A DNA stretch of 64,000 nt, taken from Cycas panzhihuaensis (lineage: Eukaryota > Cycadophyta). The translations under genes and the position numbers were made by a program. Of the stretch, positions 23,851 to 36,381 are shown piece after piece. Position 1 is the stretch's first letter. Each line of letters begins with the position of its first letter. The notes under the pieces are model-generated. The model had not been told where the DNA came from and did no database searches. It was given only the letters and a program-made list of their open reading frames with translations. The DNA is taken from assembly GCA_023213395.1 (NCBI GenBank), contig CM041465.1, positions 138,019,741 to 138,083,740 of the forward strand. Direction: 5' to 3'.

Positions 23851-24180
23851 AATATTTCATTGCTTTTGAAGAGTTAAGGAGTACTTATAACTTTATTTCT
23901 TCAAAATTAGTAAGAAAATTAAACTTAGTACCTATGAAAAAAGAACCTACTTGGGTTGAATCAGTTGACGGTGAAACACTTAGGTAAACTAATGTTATTT
24001 TATAAAATTTAATGTTTGAGATAAATAAATACCAAATATCTAGAGATTTTCAATTGCTAGATTTGGGAAAGTATGAAGCCATAATAGGTATGGTTTGCTT
24101 AGAATCCATTAGTGCGTATATAGGTTGCCATAATAAGCAAGTCATTATGACCAAACATCCTAACAGAGTTTCTGTTATTT
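23851..24180 (+). pseudogene. gypsy aspartic protease relic, unit 2
   Basis: One frame runs 23854-24180 with two internal TAA codons: RSTYNFISSKLVRKLNLVP, then RDFQLLDLGKYEAIIGM. The latter matches the LDLGxYDxILGM block of gypsy proteases. The active-site Asp-Ser-Gly-Ser position reads Glu-Leu-Arg-Ser, so catalysis would be lost. No RT follows, so this relic too is gag-protease only or truncated. Confidence 0.7.
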
Positions 24181-24838
24181 AAGTGAGGAGAGATCCACAC
24201 AGTTATAGGCACTTCTATAACATAAGTTAAAAGGTGTGCTTGAAAGGGATGTAAACTTTTCTTTGATTTAATATAAGTAGTCTTTCTTTCTCTTTAGAGA
24301 GAAGAAAACAATTATGTTCTTTCCTTTTCTTTCTAGAATGTTAATAATTAATTAAATTATTTTATTTTTATTTTTGTTTAAGAATTACTAATTAAACTAT
24401 TATGGGGTTCTTATTATTTTAGGGGTATGATTGGGCACTAGTGACAACTTTTCTACCTATCGATGTTAATAGTGTTAATAGATCATGCCACCTCAACTAA
24501 AGAAATTGCCAATCAGACATGGCATATCTCGAAAAGCAAGTGAGCTATCATTAGTTTAACCTCTCTTTTACATCCCCAAACCCTGTCCCAACCTCCAACA
24601 CAAACACACATACTAGATAATGTATTAAGATAATTAAAACATAATATACATATATTTACTAGATGATACTTGCACATACAACACACACATTTATATTATA
24701 AATGTGTATTTATTACAATGAATACAAACTATTAGATACATATATTCTAATAATTAGCATAAGTTTCTACATGTGTGATGGTATGAATATGATTTGAAAA
24801 AAATAGTGCATTAGAAAATGATTTGCTTAACAACAACA
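24181..24838. other. AT-rich tail of the duplicated block, no gene
   Basis: No coding motif. Repeated almost exactly at about 58090-58745, whose end marks the boundary of the large tandem duplication. Confidence 0.7.
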
Positions 24839-24977
24839 AAATGATTTACTAAGGTTTATACAAGAAATCTCCTAGGTAGTTAAGTAACTAAAATTAGGTC
24901 CAAAATTAATGAAACAAATTTAAAACTATAAATTATTGGGAATGCAAAGAAGCCACAACCATAAATGCACATACATG
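24839..24977 (+). repeat. start of the downstream duplicate (unit-1 type sequence)
   Basis: Matches 17953-18091 with only a few changes near the junction. Ends with ACATG, the target duplication of the 26-kb array. Confidence 0.88.
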
Positions 24978-27488
24978 TGAAACGCTCTCCGCGGGGCAAT
25001 GATCCAACGCCTAGCAGGAAGGGCATACAAACAACATGCTAAGCAGGCTAAATAGCGAGGATCATACCTCACAGGACGTCCGTGCGCCGGAGCGTCTGCA
25101 CGGATCGCAAGGTGCCTGGTTGCTTCCAGGTAGCCATGCAAGACGAGGCCTTCCTACCCTTCGGATGGCCAGGAAGGGAAAAGGAGCCTCGCACGTCGCG
25201 GCTTCTCAAGGCAATGAGAAGGCGACGAGGGGGTAACCAGCCGAACGTGTAACGGGTGTAGAGTAAGTGCGGCTACAGAGGTACAGGTGAATAGGTCCTC
25301 TACTACTATGTCACGCAATGCAATAAAGTAATACGGGAAAGCAAATGTAAAGTAAATGGTTATTTTTCCTCTTTTCTTTTATGTTCCTTTATCTACCACA
25401 ATACATGTAAAGAGACACAAAAGTGTAAGGGAAACGCAATAAAAATATGGAAAATACCTGGATCCAACGTTCGAATGGAAGCGCGGATCCCCTTCCTCGG
25501 TTGCGCTCCTTTCCTTCTCCCGCGCATGCAACGTCGATCGAAGACAACGGAGGGGGTGCACTTACCTCCCCAAGAGCATGCAAGGACTAAATGAAATGAG
25601 AGGAACGAAAGCAAAGCTCAAATGAAAAGGGGGAAGAAATACCATGCGGGGGCTGACCGGCGACGGGTCGATCTCGCGCAATGCTTCCTCCAACGTGATC
25701 CTGCAAACAAACCCAAAGAACGCCTTCCTCTCGGGAGAGAGGCTACGAAGCACAACAAGATATATGTATATATGGCAATAAAATCAACTAAGCTAGAAAA
25801 ACGTAGTTAAGCGCTAACACGTAACAAAAATGAAACGGAATCGTACGGTAAACATGCAAGCTATCATACACCATAAAACATGCTATTAGGGACTGAGTGT
25901 AGCCTCAGGATGGCTAACTCACCCACGGGAGGTCTCCACGGGGTTCGGGAAGTCAATACTAGCAGGCAATAAGGTGAGATTGGTTGTGACAAGTTACCTA
26001 CGCCAAGAAGAGAGTTCAAACCGACTCCCTTAGGTTTCCCTAACCTCGTTTCCCAAGGGAGCGCGGGTAGTAAAGGGAGAGAGGACAAGGGACGAAACCC
26101 TTGGGGAGAAGGACGGCAATGGGGGACGGAACCCCGCCTATCTCCCTCAAATCCTTGTGTAAGACCCTTTGTACCGGCTAGCTTAAGAAACGGTGAAAGA
26201 GCAAGCTAAGGGGGTAAGGATGAGTCTCAAGGAAATGTAAAGAAATGGGCCCAATCTAAGGCAGCCCTATAGCAAGCCACAACTACCAAGGCTACTTGCA
26301 TCAAATGGTAAATGAAATCCCAAGGAAAGCACATACAAAAGAAGGAGAAGAGCTTGCAAGCAAAACCACAAAAAAATAAGAGAAAAAGCACCAATGAAAG
26401 ACAAGAACTACCTTAAATGGGAGAGAGCATACATGCATGTACCTTGGCTACTTGGAGCAGCAGCCCAAGCAATGTCTAAGAGGTGGTGTTGAATGTCTCT
26501 TGCAAGAGAGTAGAAGAGTAGAGCTTCATGCAAGTTGAGAACTTGAAAATGGGTCTTTGAAGTGGTCTTTTGGTGAAGAAATCCCCTTGAAGCTTTGGGT
26601 ATTTGTGAAGAGGAGTGGTGCTTGTAATGGAGCTCCGTAGGGGGGCAGCAATGGCCCTGCAACTCCAGCTAATAGTAGCCCACTGTACCTCTGTCCAACT
26701 GCTGTAGAAGAAGACCCTTGTCACTGTTTCTTTTCTTTTGTCTTTTAGTGAAGAAGTTCTCTAGAAATCTTGAGAAGTGAGTTGAAGAATCATTCAAATG
26801 AATAGAAAAAAGGCTTTTATGCCTTGGGCATAGCAAGTGAACGTTGGGGGCATTGGGGCGCCTCGATCGTCAGGAGCCAGCGGCGAAAAAACGCGACAGC
26901 ATCACGTGGTTTCTCTTTTTTTTTCCAAATTTTAAACAGTCGTACCGCGGCAAACTTCTGCATTTGGAACTCCAGTGATGCAGTTTAGTTCAGACGAAAT
27001 TCAAAAAAGAGAAAAAAATAATATAAAAATCATAAAAATCAGGTTTTGAGGCATGGTTAAAGGCCAAGCCTGAAATACATCAACTGGGGGAAGGCCTAAG
27101 CAGTGGGCACGTACTCAAAACGGTGCAAAGAGCCCTAACTAAGGGTTAAACCAGGCTTAGGAAGGGTTTGCAACATAAGTGGCACGTGGTAACACGAATA
27201 AGCAAGTTGGCAAAAGCATCCCGAAAGACCATGGAGACATCGTGGGTGGTTGTACGCCATACGGGGTGTCGCATTATGAGAATACCCATTGTGAGTCGTC
27301 ATAGGCTAGGAGGTGCCGTTAGGCATATGCATTATGAACAAGCAATCAAACAAATGCATGTAGGCAGGCACATGTCAATCAAACTGTTCTAAATTCCCTT
27401 AGCAATCATAAGTAAGAAAGGTAAGAACATATACCTGCACAAACCTGTGTCGATGCGTCCCGAGTCCATTCCCAATAGCTGGGAAACA
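24978..27488 (-). repeat. array LTR 1 (outer, 3' end of the array)
   Basis: 2511 bp, TGAAACGC...GGGAAACA. Long stretches are nearly identical to LTR 4. It contains a TATA-rich word near 25760-25775 (minus-strand promoter candidate, unproven). Its frames have no recognisable protein. Confidence 0.88.
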
Positions 27489-27855
27489 CGCCTATGGCAA
27501 GAGAGCCTCACCGCTTTCGGGCGTAATGTGATGGCGAATGCTGACAATCAAGAAACATGAGTAGCACATGCATATATATATATAAGAGCAATCAAGAGCA
27601 GCACGTGATCCAAGGGTGTAGGCAAGTGTCGTGGCGAGCAGCGTGGACAAGGGAAGCGAGGCGAGGACAGCGTAGGGGCGCCACGCGTGCCTAATCACCG
27701 ACCCAAAACTGAAGTGAGCAATAAAACGGGATGCCCCCGTTGCCAAGGTGTAACGTGAAGTGAGAGGGCATCTAACAAAGTAAAGCAGGTACAACTAACT
27801 GACAACAACCAGAAACTTGGGCACGGGCTGGCCAGGCAAGTCTTAGAGGCGATCA
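27489..27855 (-). other. internal region 1, segment next to LTR 1
   Basis: Homologous to 34778-35120 of internal region 2, including a TATATATATATAAGAGC word. No gene seen. No polypurine tract is evident at the LTR edge. Confidence 0.6.
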
Positions 27856-28047
27856 TCAAGAAGAAGGGAGGCGACGCTCAAGGATGAGGCGGACAAGGCT
27901 ATCAGCTTCAACATTGAGGTGCCTAGGGATATGCTGAATATCCGGCCGCGAGAAGCGAGAAGGGACTGGCGAGACCGAGGGTTCTCGGTGAGGGCACCGC
28001 ACAGTAAACACAGGTGAGATGGGACACCACGACACGAGAATCGCCAA
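27856..28047 (-). pseudogene. RNase H-like C-terminal fragment
   Basis: A 63-codon frame contains RPDIQHIPRHLNVEADSL, which resembles the end of the RNase H fold in retrotransposon polyproteins (HVPRxxNxxADxL, with a catalytic Asp in the ADxL motif). No RT or integrase is next to it. It is absent from the matching place in internal region 2 (about 35130-35240). It may be the trace left when RT-integrase was deleted from an autonomous parent. Confidence 0.5.
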
Positions 28048-28059
28048 ATGTAGATATGT

Positions 28060-29089
28060 AGATTTTTTTACAGATATCTTATTGAGTGTGTGTTTCTTCC
28101 ATGTATGGCCATATGTCTAACAGAGCACACACATCCACCGTGAGCAGGCGATCGTGAAAAATCCACCTTAAAATCGGGGAATGTCCACGAGGGAGCAAAG
28201 CTGAATGTTAATGTGCAAAACTAACGTACAAGGAAAATCCACGGAAACGATATCTACAAGTCATTGGCACTTAAACCCCGTGGGTCAGAGGAAAAGATGG
28301 GACAATTCTAAACATGCGTAGTTTATGGCTCGAAGTATGGCAAAATCCACTTTAAATCGCCATTCCACCCGTGGTTGGGAGGAATGGAAGACAGTAAATG
28401 GTAAGGCTCGCTTTGAAAGAAGAACTCCATCTTAAACTGCCATTCCACCCGTGGGTTGGGAGGAATGGGGAACAATTCTAAAATGGTAGTTTAGGTCGCT
28501 TCGAGCACCCAGGAGAGGAAGAGGTGTGCCCTGCAGCCCCAGTAAAGGTAGGGGTAGTCACACGCAGGCAGGAGATAGGGTGACGGCGAGTAGGGCCAAG
28601 ACGGGTTTACCCCACCAAGAACCACTACTGGCCTGAATCCGATGAGTGCAACTGACTGCACACTACCTGCTGCATGGCAAGGTCAGATCCGAGTAGGAGT
28701 GGCTCCAAATCTTTAGAAATGCAGGTAAGGATCTGTAACGGAAGAAGAAGTGCCCCACGAGTGGCTCACGACGGGCGCCACGTGAAACCGCCGGGGAGGC
28801 CGAGAAGGTAAGAAAATGGTCGGTTTAAGGACCAGCCGGAGCCAATGTAGAATGAGGAAGAGTGAATATCCGATTGAGATATTCCCCTAGGTGCTCGCGA
28901 AACCAAGGTGACACGTCGAGGAGAGGGCCCATAACCCTCGCCATCCGAATCAAAATCACCATGGCGCTACGGCAACTCAACCACCCACGCTACTAATGGG
29001 GGCAAACCTAACTAGGTTTGGCTCATGACGCATAGGGCTGAACGATGAAGGGCTCCTGGCCTCCAAACAAAGGTCCCACAAGGGGTAAC
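28060..29089 (-). other. non-coding spacer of internal region 1 with tandem repeats
   Basis: Takes the place of RT-integrase. Holds about 80-bp units (28240-28502) containing CCATTCCACCCGTGG and GGTAGTTTAGG words. The rest matches 35250-36380 of region 2. Confidence 0.65.
28240..28502. repeat. about 80-bp tandem repeats, region 1
   Basis: Two clear units (from about 28341 and 28422) and one diverged unit before them. Each contains TTAAA-type sequence, CCATTCCACCCGTGG, GGAATGG and a TAGTTTA-type end. Confidence 0.8.
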
Positions 29090-29540
29090 CCCTCGTGATC
29101 GCATTCATCATCGAAAACAAACTCGGGCAGTCGGATGAGAGGTGTGAGATTAAGATTGGCTTTCACCAAGCGACAACTTTAACTTGTCCTTCATGGACAA
29201 ATTTAAGTTGCCCGCATCAAGTGAGCAGACCGCTCCCTATCTCGGGTCGAGCCATATCTCAACAACAAGAGGTTGTACTCACATCGACACGAGTATTAAA
29301 GAATTTCGGCTGTAAAACTGCTTTTCCTCCTAAGGTGAGGGATGGGGAGATCAGCTTCGTAGAGGGGACTTCTGCCCCATCATACCCTTTGGCATTTCCA
29401 AGGGATGACTAAGAGCTACTATGCTCAGCCTCGAGCATACGTGACAGCAAGATTAACCGAGGAGCCATTATCCACAATGGTCCTCTTTACGATACAATCG
29501 GAGTGTCAATGGTAATGACGAACTGCACGTAAAAGCCCCG
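29090..29540 (-). pseudogene. gypsy aspartic protease, internal region 1
   Basis: Minus strand: QFVITIDTPIV, then in a shifted frame the active-site equivalent VDNGSSVNL (about 29455-29485), and at about 29240-29280 the NLLLGRPWL-type block in broken form. Homologous to the clearer copies at 36382-36783 and 45430-45890. Frameshifts separate the blocks, so it is broken as read. Confidence 0.72.
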
Positions 29541-29989
29541 CCACGGGAGAGATGGAGATCTCTAGGATCAAATGAGATGACAAAAATATGGGAGGTAGCA
29601 CCTATCGCATGGATGGAAGCGCCTCGTCACAAGAGCTTCAAGAAGAAGAGCACGTTAAGCTCGTGGCAGCCTTCTCAAGACGCTCCATCAAGGACATTCC
29701 CCTGGGCAATGAGAGAGCTCGGGCCAACGAAAAGGGCTTACCCTTCCCCGTGGTTGGGTAAGGGCCTTTCTAAAGTCGAATCGACCGGGCTGACGGAATA
29801 GTCTGGAAGGCAGGAATCTCCTGAGGAAACGGCTTCCTAAGAGGATCAAGGTGAGATGTGGATGAAGAGGCACCACCGCTTCTTTAGCGCCTTGGGACCC
29901 AAGTTAAGTACATAATCTGAGTGGTCTCAAGCAATTGACAACCTTCTTTCCCTTGTAGCGGACCGCTGAAGGTGATGGAGCACGGCTGT

Positions 29990-31960
29990 GGAGCGCCAAG
30001 GTGAAGGTGACCTTTCGACACCCTTCCCCTCTACCATGCGATATAGGGCCTGGAGACGGATCCCCATTCGACCGTATCTTTCTTTGGATCACGACGCACG
30101 CTCCCCATGTGGGAATGGGCGTCTCTGCGTGAAATGGCCTGATCGAGGTTAGGGCCTCGACGTCGCCGCTTGTGGGACGCGGCGGGATGAGCATCGCGGG
30201 GTGCCGGGCCCGCAACGCCGCATCGTATGGAAACACCAGGATGGAACACCAACTTCTCAAGGGGAGGATCGCCTCCGCTTGAGAAGTGTTGCCCCTTCAA
30301 ACGCACGGAAGTCTCAGCCGGATGTCAGCTTCCGGGAGGTAGGTGATGAAGGAGGTTGAGTTTTAACTCCTTCATCGCCTAAACGAAAGCCGGAATAAGT
30401 GGCAGTGATTCAGGGTCCTCTCCGTGTGAGAGGTGGTCTCGCGGAAGGTGGTCTCTCACGGAGGAGGCGCTCCATGACGCTGGTGAGGGCTTGTTGGGAG
30501 GTTTCGAGACCCGCTGATCTCAATAGCCCAAAGCTAAACACCTCGAGATGGCAGAGCGCCATGTGGTTGCCCCCATCTTGAGGATTCCACATGCACCCGG
30601 CATGTAAGGCGCGCTGATGAAAGAGATCCTCTTCAACCTCGTGCAATGTGGGCCTCGTGGAGTGAAGGAGGAATCGGAGCGCCGCACAAAGTCACCGGGC
30701 TTCATCTCATCGTGACCTTGCTCGAGCGACAAAGCGCCTTCATTCCGCTCGAATGGGCGCCGACGCCAAAATAGTTGACGCAACTCGCCCACTACCGGAA
30801 ATTGGAATGAGGAGATCGAATGGGCCTGGCGGCCAGAGAACCACTTGAGGGCCGCCTGCAAGGATCTGGAAGAGCTTCATCAAGATGGGTCGAGGCCCAC
30901 AGTCAATGCACGCCATGGAAAAGTCACATGCCCTGCTGTCCCCGCGACTGACAAGTCCCATCAAATTTGGGGACTTCTGTGGAGGGTGAGGCGTTAGTTA
31001 GTCCTCAACGCCTAACGGGACAGAGAAGGCGGCGACCCATAGTCCACGAAGGACGGTCCTGTCTCGTCAAGGGATCGACAACCCAAAGGAAATCTGATGG
31101 GGGTGTCCCCATCCTCCTTGAGGAAACACCCTCAGTGGGAAGGGGGTCTCATGCAGATGTTCTCGAGGAGGCGCCTCGTCAGGCCGCAGCAGCAGGAGCC
31201 TACCGGGTCGCCTGGAAATGTGGGTGAGGGCCCGTTTTGCCCATATGGGCCACCCGTAGGTGCCACCCCATATGGGTGCAACGGTCCACTCCATGCATAT
31301 GTGGAGGTGGTTTCTCGCCCGCCCCCAAGGTTGTGACGGTAGCCCTGGGCACGAAGAGAAGGACCACCAACCGTTCGACATACGAGGAGTGGGTCCTACA
31401 TGGTCAAGGGCTGGCCAAGCAGGGCCTCGAGGTTTACTAGGAACGCGGCAAGCGCCACGTCATGCAGTGGCGGCGCTTGGTTTGAGCAAGCGTATACCAA
31501 CCCCGAGTTGAGGGAAAGATGCGCTGTCCCGAGGGAAGTGGGACCACGATTAGAACGAACGCAACACTCGCTTCTCAGAGCCGGTGCAGACACGCGTGAC
31601 AGTCGGGACGCGCAAGTGACGTATCAACCGGCCGAGATGACGTGGCATGGATGAGGAAGACGCCACGCTGCGTAGCATCTCCAATAACCATCTAGAGGCG
31701 CTAGCGGCGAACCGCCTCAGCATCCAGCGCCTGGACCGTCATGGAGGGGTGTATCCTCATACCATACGAGGTCAAGGGACTTTACAGGGGACCAGGCGCC
31801 TCGAAGGCTCGCTGGGGTGGCGTCTCACGAGTACTTCGGTCTTCCACGCATGAGTGGAAGGCTCAAAATCTTCTGGTGGAAATGGTCATCGTGGTACAGA
31901 TGCGAATCCGCTCACTCACGGTGGATTCCGGACTGATCGGCGAAGGAACTCATGAGTTCT
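29990..31960 (-). pseudogene. gypsy gag, internal region 1
   Basis: Starts near 31900 (MTIST) with an acidic N-terminus, followed by a Pro/Gly/His-rich stretch (31060-31500). The capsid core at 30520-30940 includes FSMACIDCGPRPILMKLF, ALKWFSG and LEQGHDEMKPGDFVRR, typical of the gypsy gag domain. The knuckle region near 30200-30260 reads WCSI followed by RARHPA in a degenerate frame. The protein is scattered over all three frames. Some shifts may be consensus error rather than mutation. Confidence 0.75.
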
Positions 31961-32258
31961 CAAGTCATGGTGATGGTAGGCCCAATCGACGTATCCTTCC
32001 ATTGCCAAACGGGCTCGACGATGGAATGAAACGCGACGATTGGTCTTCTAACAACGGCAGAAACCCCCGCAAGCCATGAGAAACGCCGCATGCAACGCCC
32101 GCATGAGCGCCATAGAAAAGCGAAAAAGGAAAAAGGAAGGAAAGCATCGCAAAACCCGCTTGGGGTTGCCTCCAACTCAAAACGCGAAAATGCGAGCCTC
32201 ACCTAAAGGCAAGAGCACCAACACGGCGGGGAAGCTGATCTAGCTCCCTTACCGCGGG

Positions 32259-32276
32259 GCCCCAAGATGGTCGCCA
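32259..32276 (-). other. primer binding site beside LTR 2
   Basis: Minus-strand TGGCGACCATCTTGGGGC. The TGGCGAC start is like the primer sites of Tat/Ogre-type elements; the tRNA was not identified. Confidence 0.7.
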
Positions 32277-32278
32277 AA

Positions 32279-34777
32279 GGAAACGCCTCCACGGGCAATG
32301 ATCCAACGCCTAGCGGAAGGACACAAAACCATGTGGCTAATAGGCTAAAGAATCGAGGATCATACCGCTGGACGCCTGCGGCGCCCGAGCGCTGCACGGA
32401 TCGCAAGGTGCCCGGGTTGCTTCCAGTAGCTGCAAGGCGAGACCCTCCTACCTTCTGGATGGCCGGAAGGGAAAAGGAACGCCGCTACTTCAAGGCAATG
32501 AGAAAGCGTGAAGGGGGGCAACCAACCAAACGTGTCATGTAAAATATATGCAAGAGCTAAGGAGGGATCTGGCCACAGATCTCAAATACCATAACACGCT
32601 GGTATAGCAAAGAAATGCAAGTAAAGTAAATGCAGAGTAAAAAGCAAGTACAAAACTAAATAGTTATTTCTTCCCTTTTTCTTATGTTCTTTAACTACTA
32701 AAGCAAGTGTAAAGAAACGTAAGAGCACGAAAAAGGGTATGGAAGGTGAGCGAGAATACCGGATCCACGGCTGGGCCGAGACGCAGTGTCCGGCCCACTC
32801 TGCGCCTTCCTCCCGTCAGTCTCCTCGTATGCGATGCTTGCAAGCGGTGATGGGGATCACTACCTCCCGAAAGCAAATAAACACTAACTAAACCGAAACG
32901 AGAATAATAAAGCTCAAAGCGACACAAACAAAAGGGAGAACGCACTAAACAAGCGCCGACTCCAAGAATGGGTCGACCCTATGCGCCTTTGTTCAACGCC
33001 CCGCAAGCAAATAAGGTAATCACCGTCCTCTCGAGAGAGAGGCTACGAGATACAAAAGGTATGTATATATGTGCCGCAAGTAAAATAAACTAAGCTAGAA
33101 GATACTGCTAGGCACTAACATGCAATGAAAGGAAACGGTCACACGACACATATGCAATCGACATACACCACCAACGCACCAAACGGGATCGAGTGTAGCC
33201 TCGGATGGCTAACTCACCCACGAGAGGTCTCCACAGGATATAAGGGAAGCGATGTTAGCTGTAACAGATTCCGGTCGTAGCAACGGATAGCCTATACCAA
33301 GACGGTATTCAAACCGACTCTCCAAAGCTTTCTAGCCCCGCTTCCTAAGCAAAGTGAGATAAAGGGGAGAGGATAAGGGACTCAACCCTTGGGGAGTAGG
33401 ACTAAGACGGGGACTAACCCCGCCTATCTCCCTCTAACCCTCGTGGTAACCCTTTATGCCCATTGCCCAAGAAATGGCGAAAGAGAAGGGTTGGAGGAAA
33501 AGGATGGGTTTAGGGGGCAAGTGAGAAACTAGGCTCAGCCTAGGGCAACACTCCAATGGGCCACAACCGCTACGGTTATTTGCATCAAATGATCAAGGGA
33601 AACTCAAGGAAATACATGCACAAAGAGAGGAAAAGATTTGCAAGCAAGCAATGAAGAAATAAGCAAAAAAAGCACTTAACAAGGGACACCAAATACCTCC
33701 AATGATGAGAAATGAGAGCATGTAGGTCCTTGGAAGCTTGGTGCGGTCCAACCAATGCCTATGAGGTGTTGTTGCATGTCCCTTTGCAAGAGAATAAGGT
33801 AGTGGAACCTCATGCAAGTCAAAAGCTTGAAATGGCTCCGCGATGGTCTTTCTTGGTGAAAATCCTCTCAAAGCCTTGAGAATGTATGAAGAGGAAGAGT
33901 GCTTAGAACGGAGTCTGTGAGGGGGCAAAGAATGGCCCCGCAACCCAAAGAATAAATGCAGCCCTTTGTACCTGATCCACACCGTAGGAGGATGTCTCTT
34001 ATCACTGCTTTTGTTCTTTGTCTTTGTGAAAAATGCTCTAGGAAAGTTGAAAAGTGAGGTGAATAATGAAGCAAATGAATGAAAAATGGTTTTTATGTCT
34101 TGAGGAAGCAAGTGAACGCTGGGGCCCTCGCGCCCAATCAAGAGCCACGCCAGCTCACGAAAAATCGCGCCACCGTCGCAAGGTTTCTTTTTTAAATTTT
34201 AACAGTTGCATCATGATAAACTTGAAGCATTCGCTAAGTTTATCACGCAGACGACCGGTACCGCCCGAACTCCGCGGCATCCGCTTAATTTATCATGCAG
34301 ACGAACCGAAACCCAAAAATGTAAAATTAAAGTAAGAAATCGTGTCTTTAAGGTAAAATCATAAGTTAAACTCAAAATACATTAGTCAAGAGCAGCTTTT
34401 AGGTCATGGACATGTGCTCAAACGGTAAAAAGACCTAACCAAGGGTTAAACCAAAGCTTAGAAAGGGTTTGCAACATAAGCGCACGCCTAACACGCATAA
34501 ACAGCCTAAAAGGATCCCGAAGACCATGGAGACGTCAGGGTGGTTGTACGCTTATACGGGTGTCGATTCACCGATGAATGCCCCTACCGTGAGTCATTAT
34601 AGGCTAAAAGGTGCCGTTAGTACATGCATAATGAACAAGCAATCAAACAGTATATGGACAGTGCACATGTCAATCAAACCATTCCCACCATCGCAACGAT
34701 CATAAGTAAGCAAAGTAAAGGCATATACCGCACAAACCCTGTCGATGTGTCGCAAGTCCATTCCCGATACCGGAACA
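32279..34777 (-). repeat. array LTR 2 (inner)
   Basis: About 2.5 kb, GGAAACGCC...CCGGAACA. Very similar to LTR 3 and more distant from LTRs 1 and 4. The expected TG start is not visible. Confidence 0.85.
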
Positions 34778-35250
34778 TCGCCTCGGCACAGAGCCTCACC
34801 GCCGTAAGCGTAATGTGATGGCGAATGTCGATAATCAAGAAACATGAGTAGCACATGCATATATATATATAAGAGCGATCAAGAGCAAGACGTGATCCAA
34901 GGGTGTAGCAAGTGTCGTGGGCGAACGCTGCGGACAAGGGAGACAGAGACGAGGACAACGAGGGGCCGCCACGCTGCTGCTCAGGCATCGACCGAAACCG
35001 GAAGTAAAGGGCAGAAACGAGATGCCCCCGCTACAAGATGCAACGGAAGTAAGAGGGCATCCGCAAAGAGAGCAAGCATATCTAATCGACAAAGAACCGG
35101 AGACTTGGGCACGGGGTGGATGTACAAGCCTCCACATGAAATGGTGTACCATGTATAGTAGAGGTAGTATGCATGATTTATTTTCGTAAATGGATATTTT
35201 GGATGTTGTAAATGTTCATATGTCAGAAATATTTGTTTGTTTTAGAAATG
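34778..35250 (-). other. internal region 2, segment next to LTR 2
   Basis: Homologous to 27489-27810. From about 35130 it differs from region 1, which has the RNase H-like fragment here. No gene seen. Confidence 0.6.
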
Positions 35251-36381
35251 CAAATGTGTAGATATGCAGATTTTTTGTTGTAGATATCTTATTGAAAGTA
35301 TGCAGGTGTTTCCTTCCATGTACGGCCATATATCTAACAGGAGCACACACATCCACCGTGAGTAGAGGCGATCGAGAGGTGTGAGGTTAGAGGATGGGGC
35401 ATACATGTCCACGAGGGAGCATAGCGAATGTGCAAAGGAAACGACAAGCATGGAAAAGGGGAGTAACGACACTATTCATGGGCTTCTCCCTAATTTGGGG
35501 AGTGCCCAAAATAGGAAGCAGAGGTTCCCAAGAGCTCACGGAACGCCGGTTCCGCTGGGGAACCGGAAGCTAAATCGAAAGAGAAAATCCACCTTAAATT
35601 GCCATTCAACCCGTAGCTAGAGGAATGGGACAATCTAAGGTGGTAGTTTAGGCTCGTTTAGTAAGAACTATCTTAAATTGCCATTCCACCCGTGGTTGGG
35701 AGGAATGGGAACAATTTAAAATGGTAGTTTAGGCTCGCTTTTGTACGAGGAGAGAGGAAGAGGTGTGCCTAGACCCCGTGAGAGGTAGGGGTAGTCACAC
35801 GCAGGTAGGAGATAGGTGACGAAGAGTAGGCCGATCGCTAAGCCTACTAGTAAACTCACTATGGCTCGAACCAGATGAGCTTAACGGACCGCACACGACG
35901 GATCGCATGGCAAGGCTGTATACGCAGTAAGAGTGGCTTTAGTCCGAGGTAAGGATCTAGAGCGTGAAGAAGAAGTGCCTCACGAGTGGCTCGCCGACGC
36001 GGGCGCCACGTGAAACCGCCTTGGGGTCGAGAAGGTAAGATAAATGGTCAAGTTTAGGACCAAAGTGGCGGGGCCACCGAGAATGAGGAAGAGCGGAATA
36101 TCCGATCGAGATATTCCCCCAGGTGCTCGCGCGAAACCGTGGTGACACGCCGAGGAGAGGGCCCATAACCCTCGCTATCCGAATCGTAGTCACCATGGCG
36201 CTGGCAATCAGAACCACCACGCTAATAGGGGCAAACCCAACTAGGCTCGCTCATGACATAGGGGTCGACCGATGAAGGTCTCCTGAAACAAAGGTCCCAC
36301 CAAGGGGTAACCTCCTCAGATCGCTATCTTCATCATCGAAAACACCGGCAGTCGGATGAGAGGTGTGAGACCAAGATTGGC
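35251..36381 (-). other. non-coding spacer of internal region 2
   Basis: Matches 28060-29089. Contains the tandem repeats at 35585-35745. No RT or integrase motif. Confidence 0.65.
35585..35745. repeat. about 80-bp tandem repeats, region 2
   Basis: Two units, each with CTTAAATTGCCATTC, an ACCCGT(A/G)G word, GGAATGGGA and GGTAGTTTAGGCTCG. Confidence 0.85.

Larger units (their letters stand above)
16178..23988 (+). repeat. two tandem units of about 2.1 kb (gag-protease relic)
   Basis: Unit 1 is 16178-18172 plus 21688-21818 (about 2.12 kb without the inserted element); unit 2 is 21819-23988 (about 2.17 kb). The junction joins the middle of the protease (ending CACTTAGGTAAG) to the LTR tail (CTAACTTTAAGGG), with CTAA present at both breakpoints. 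Unit 1 lacks about 90 bp that unit 2 has near 23680-23765. Confidence 0.85.

Noticed and set aside
30967-32079. Long plus-strand open frames in the array (also 37180-38035, 45271-46099, 47323-47979)
   Set aside because: They are antisense shadows of gag and protease in GC-rich DNA and have no motif of their own.
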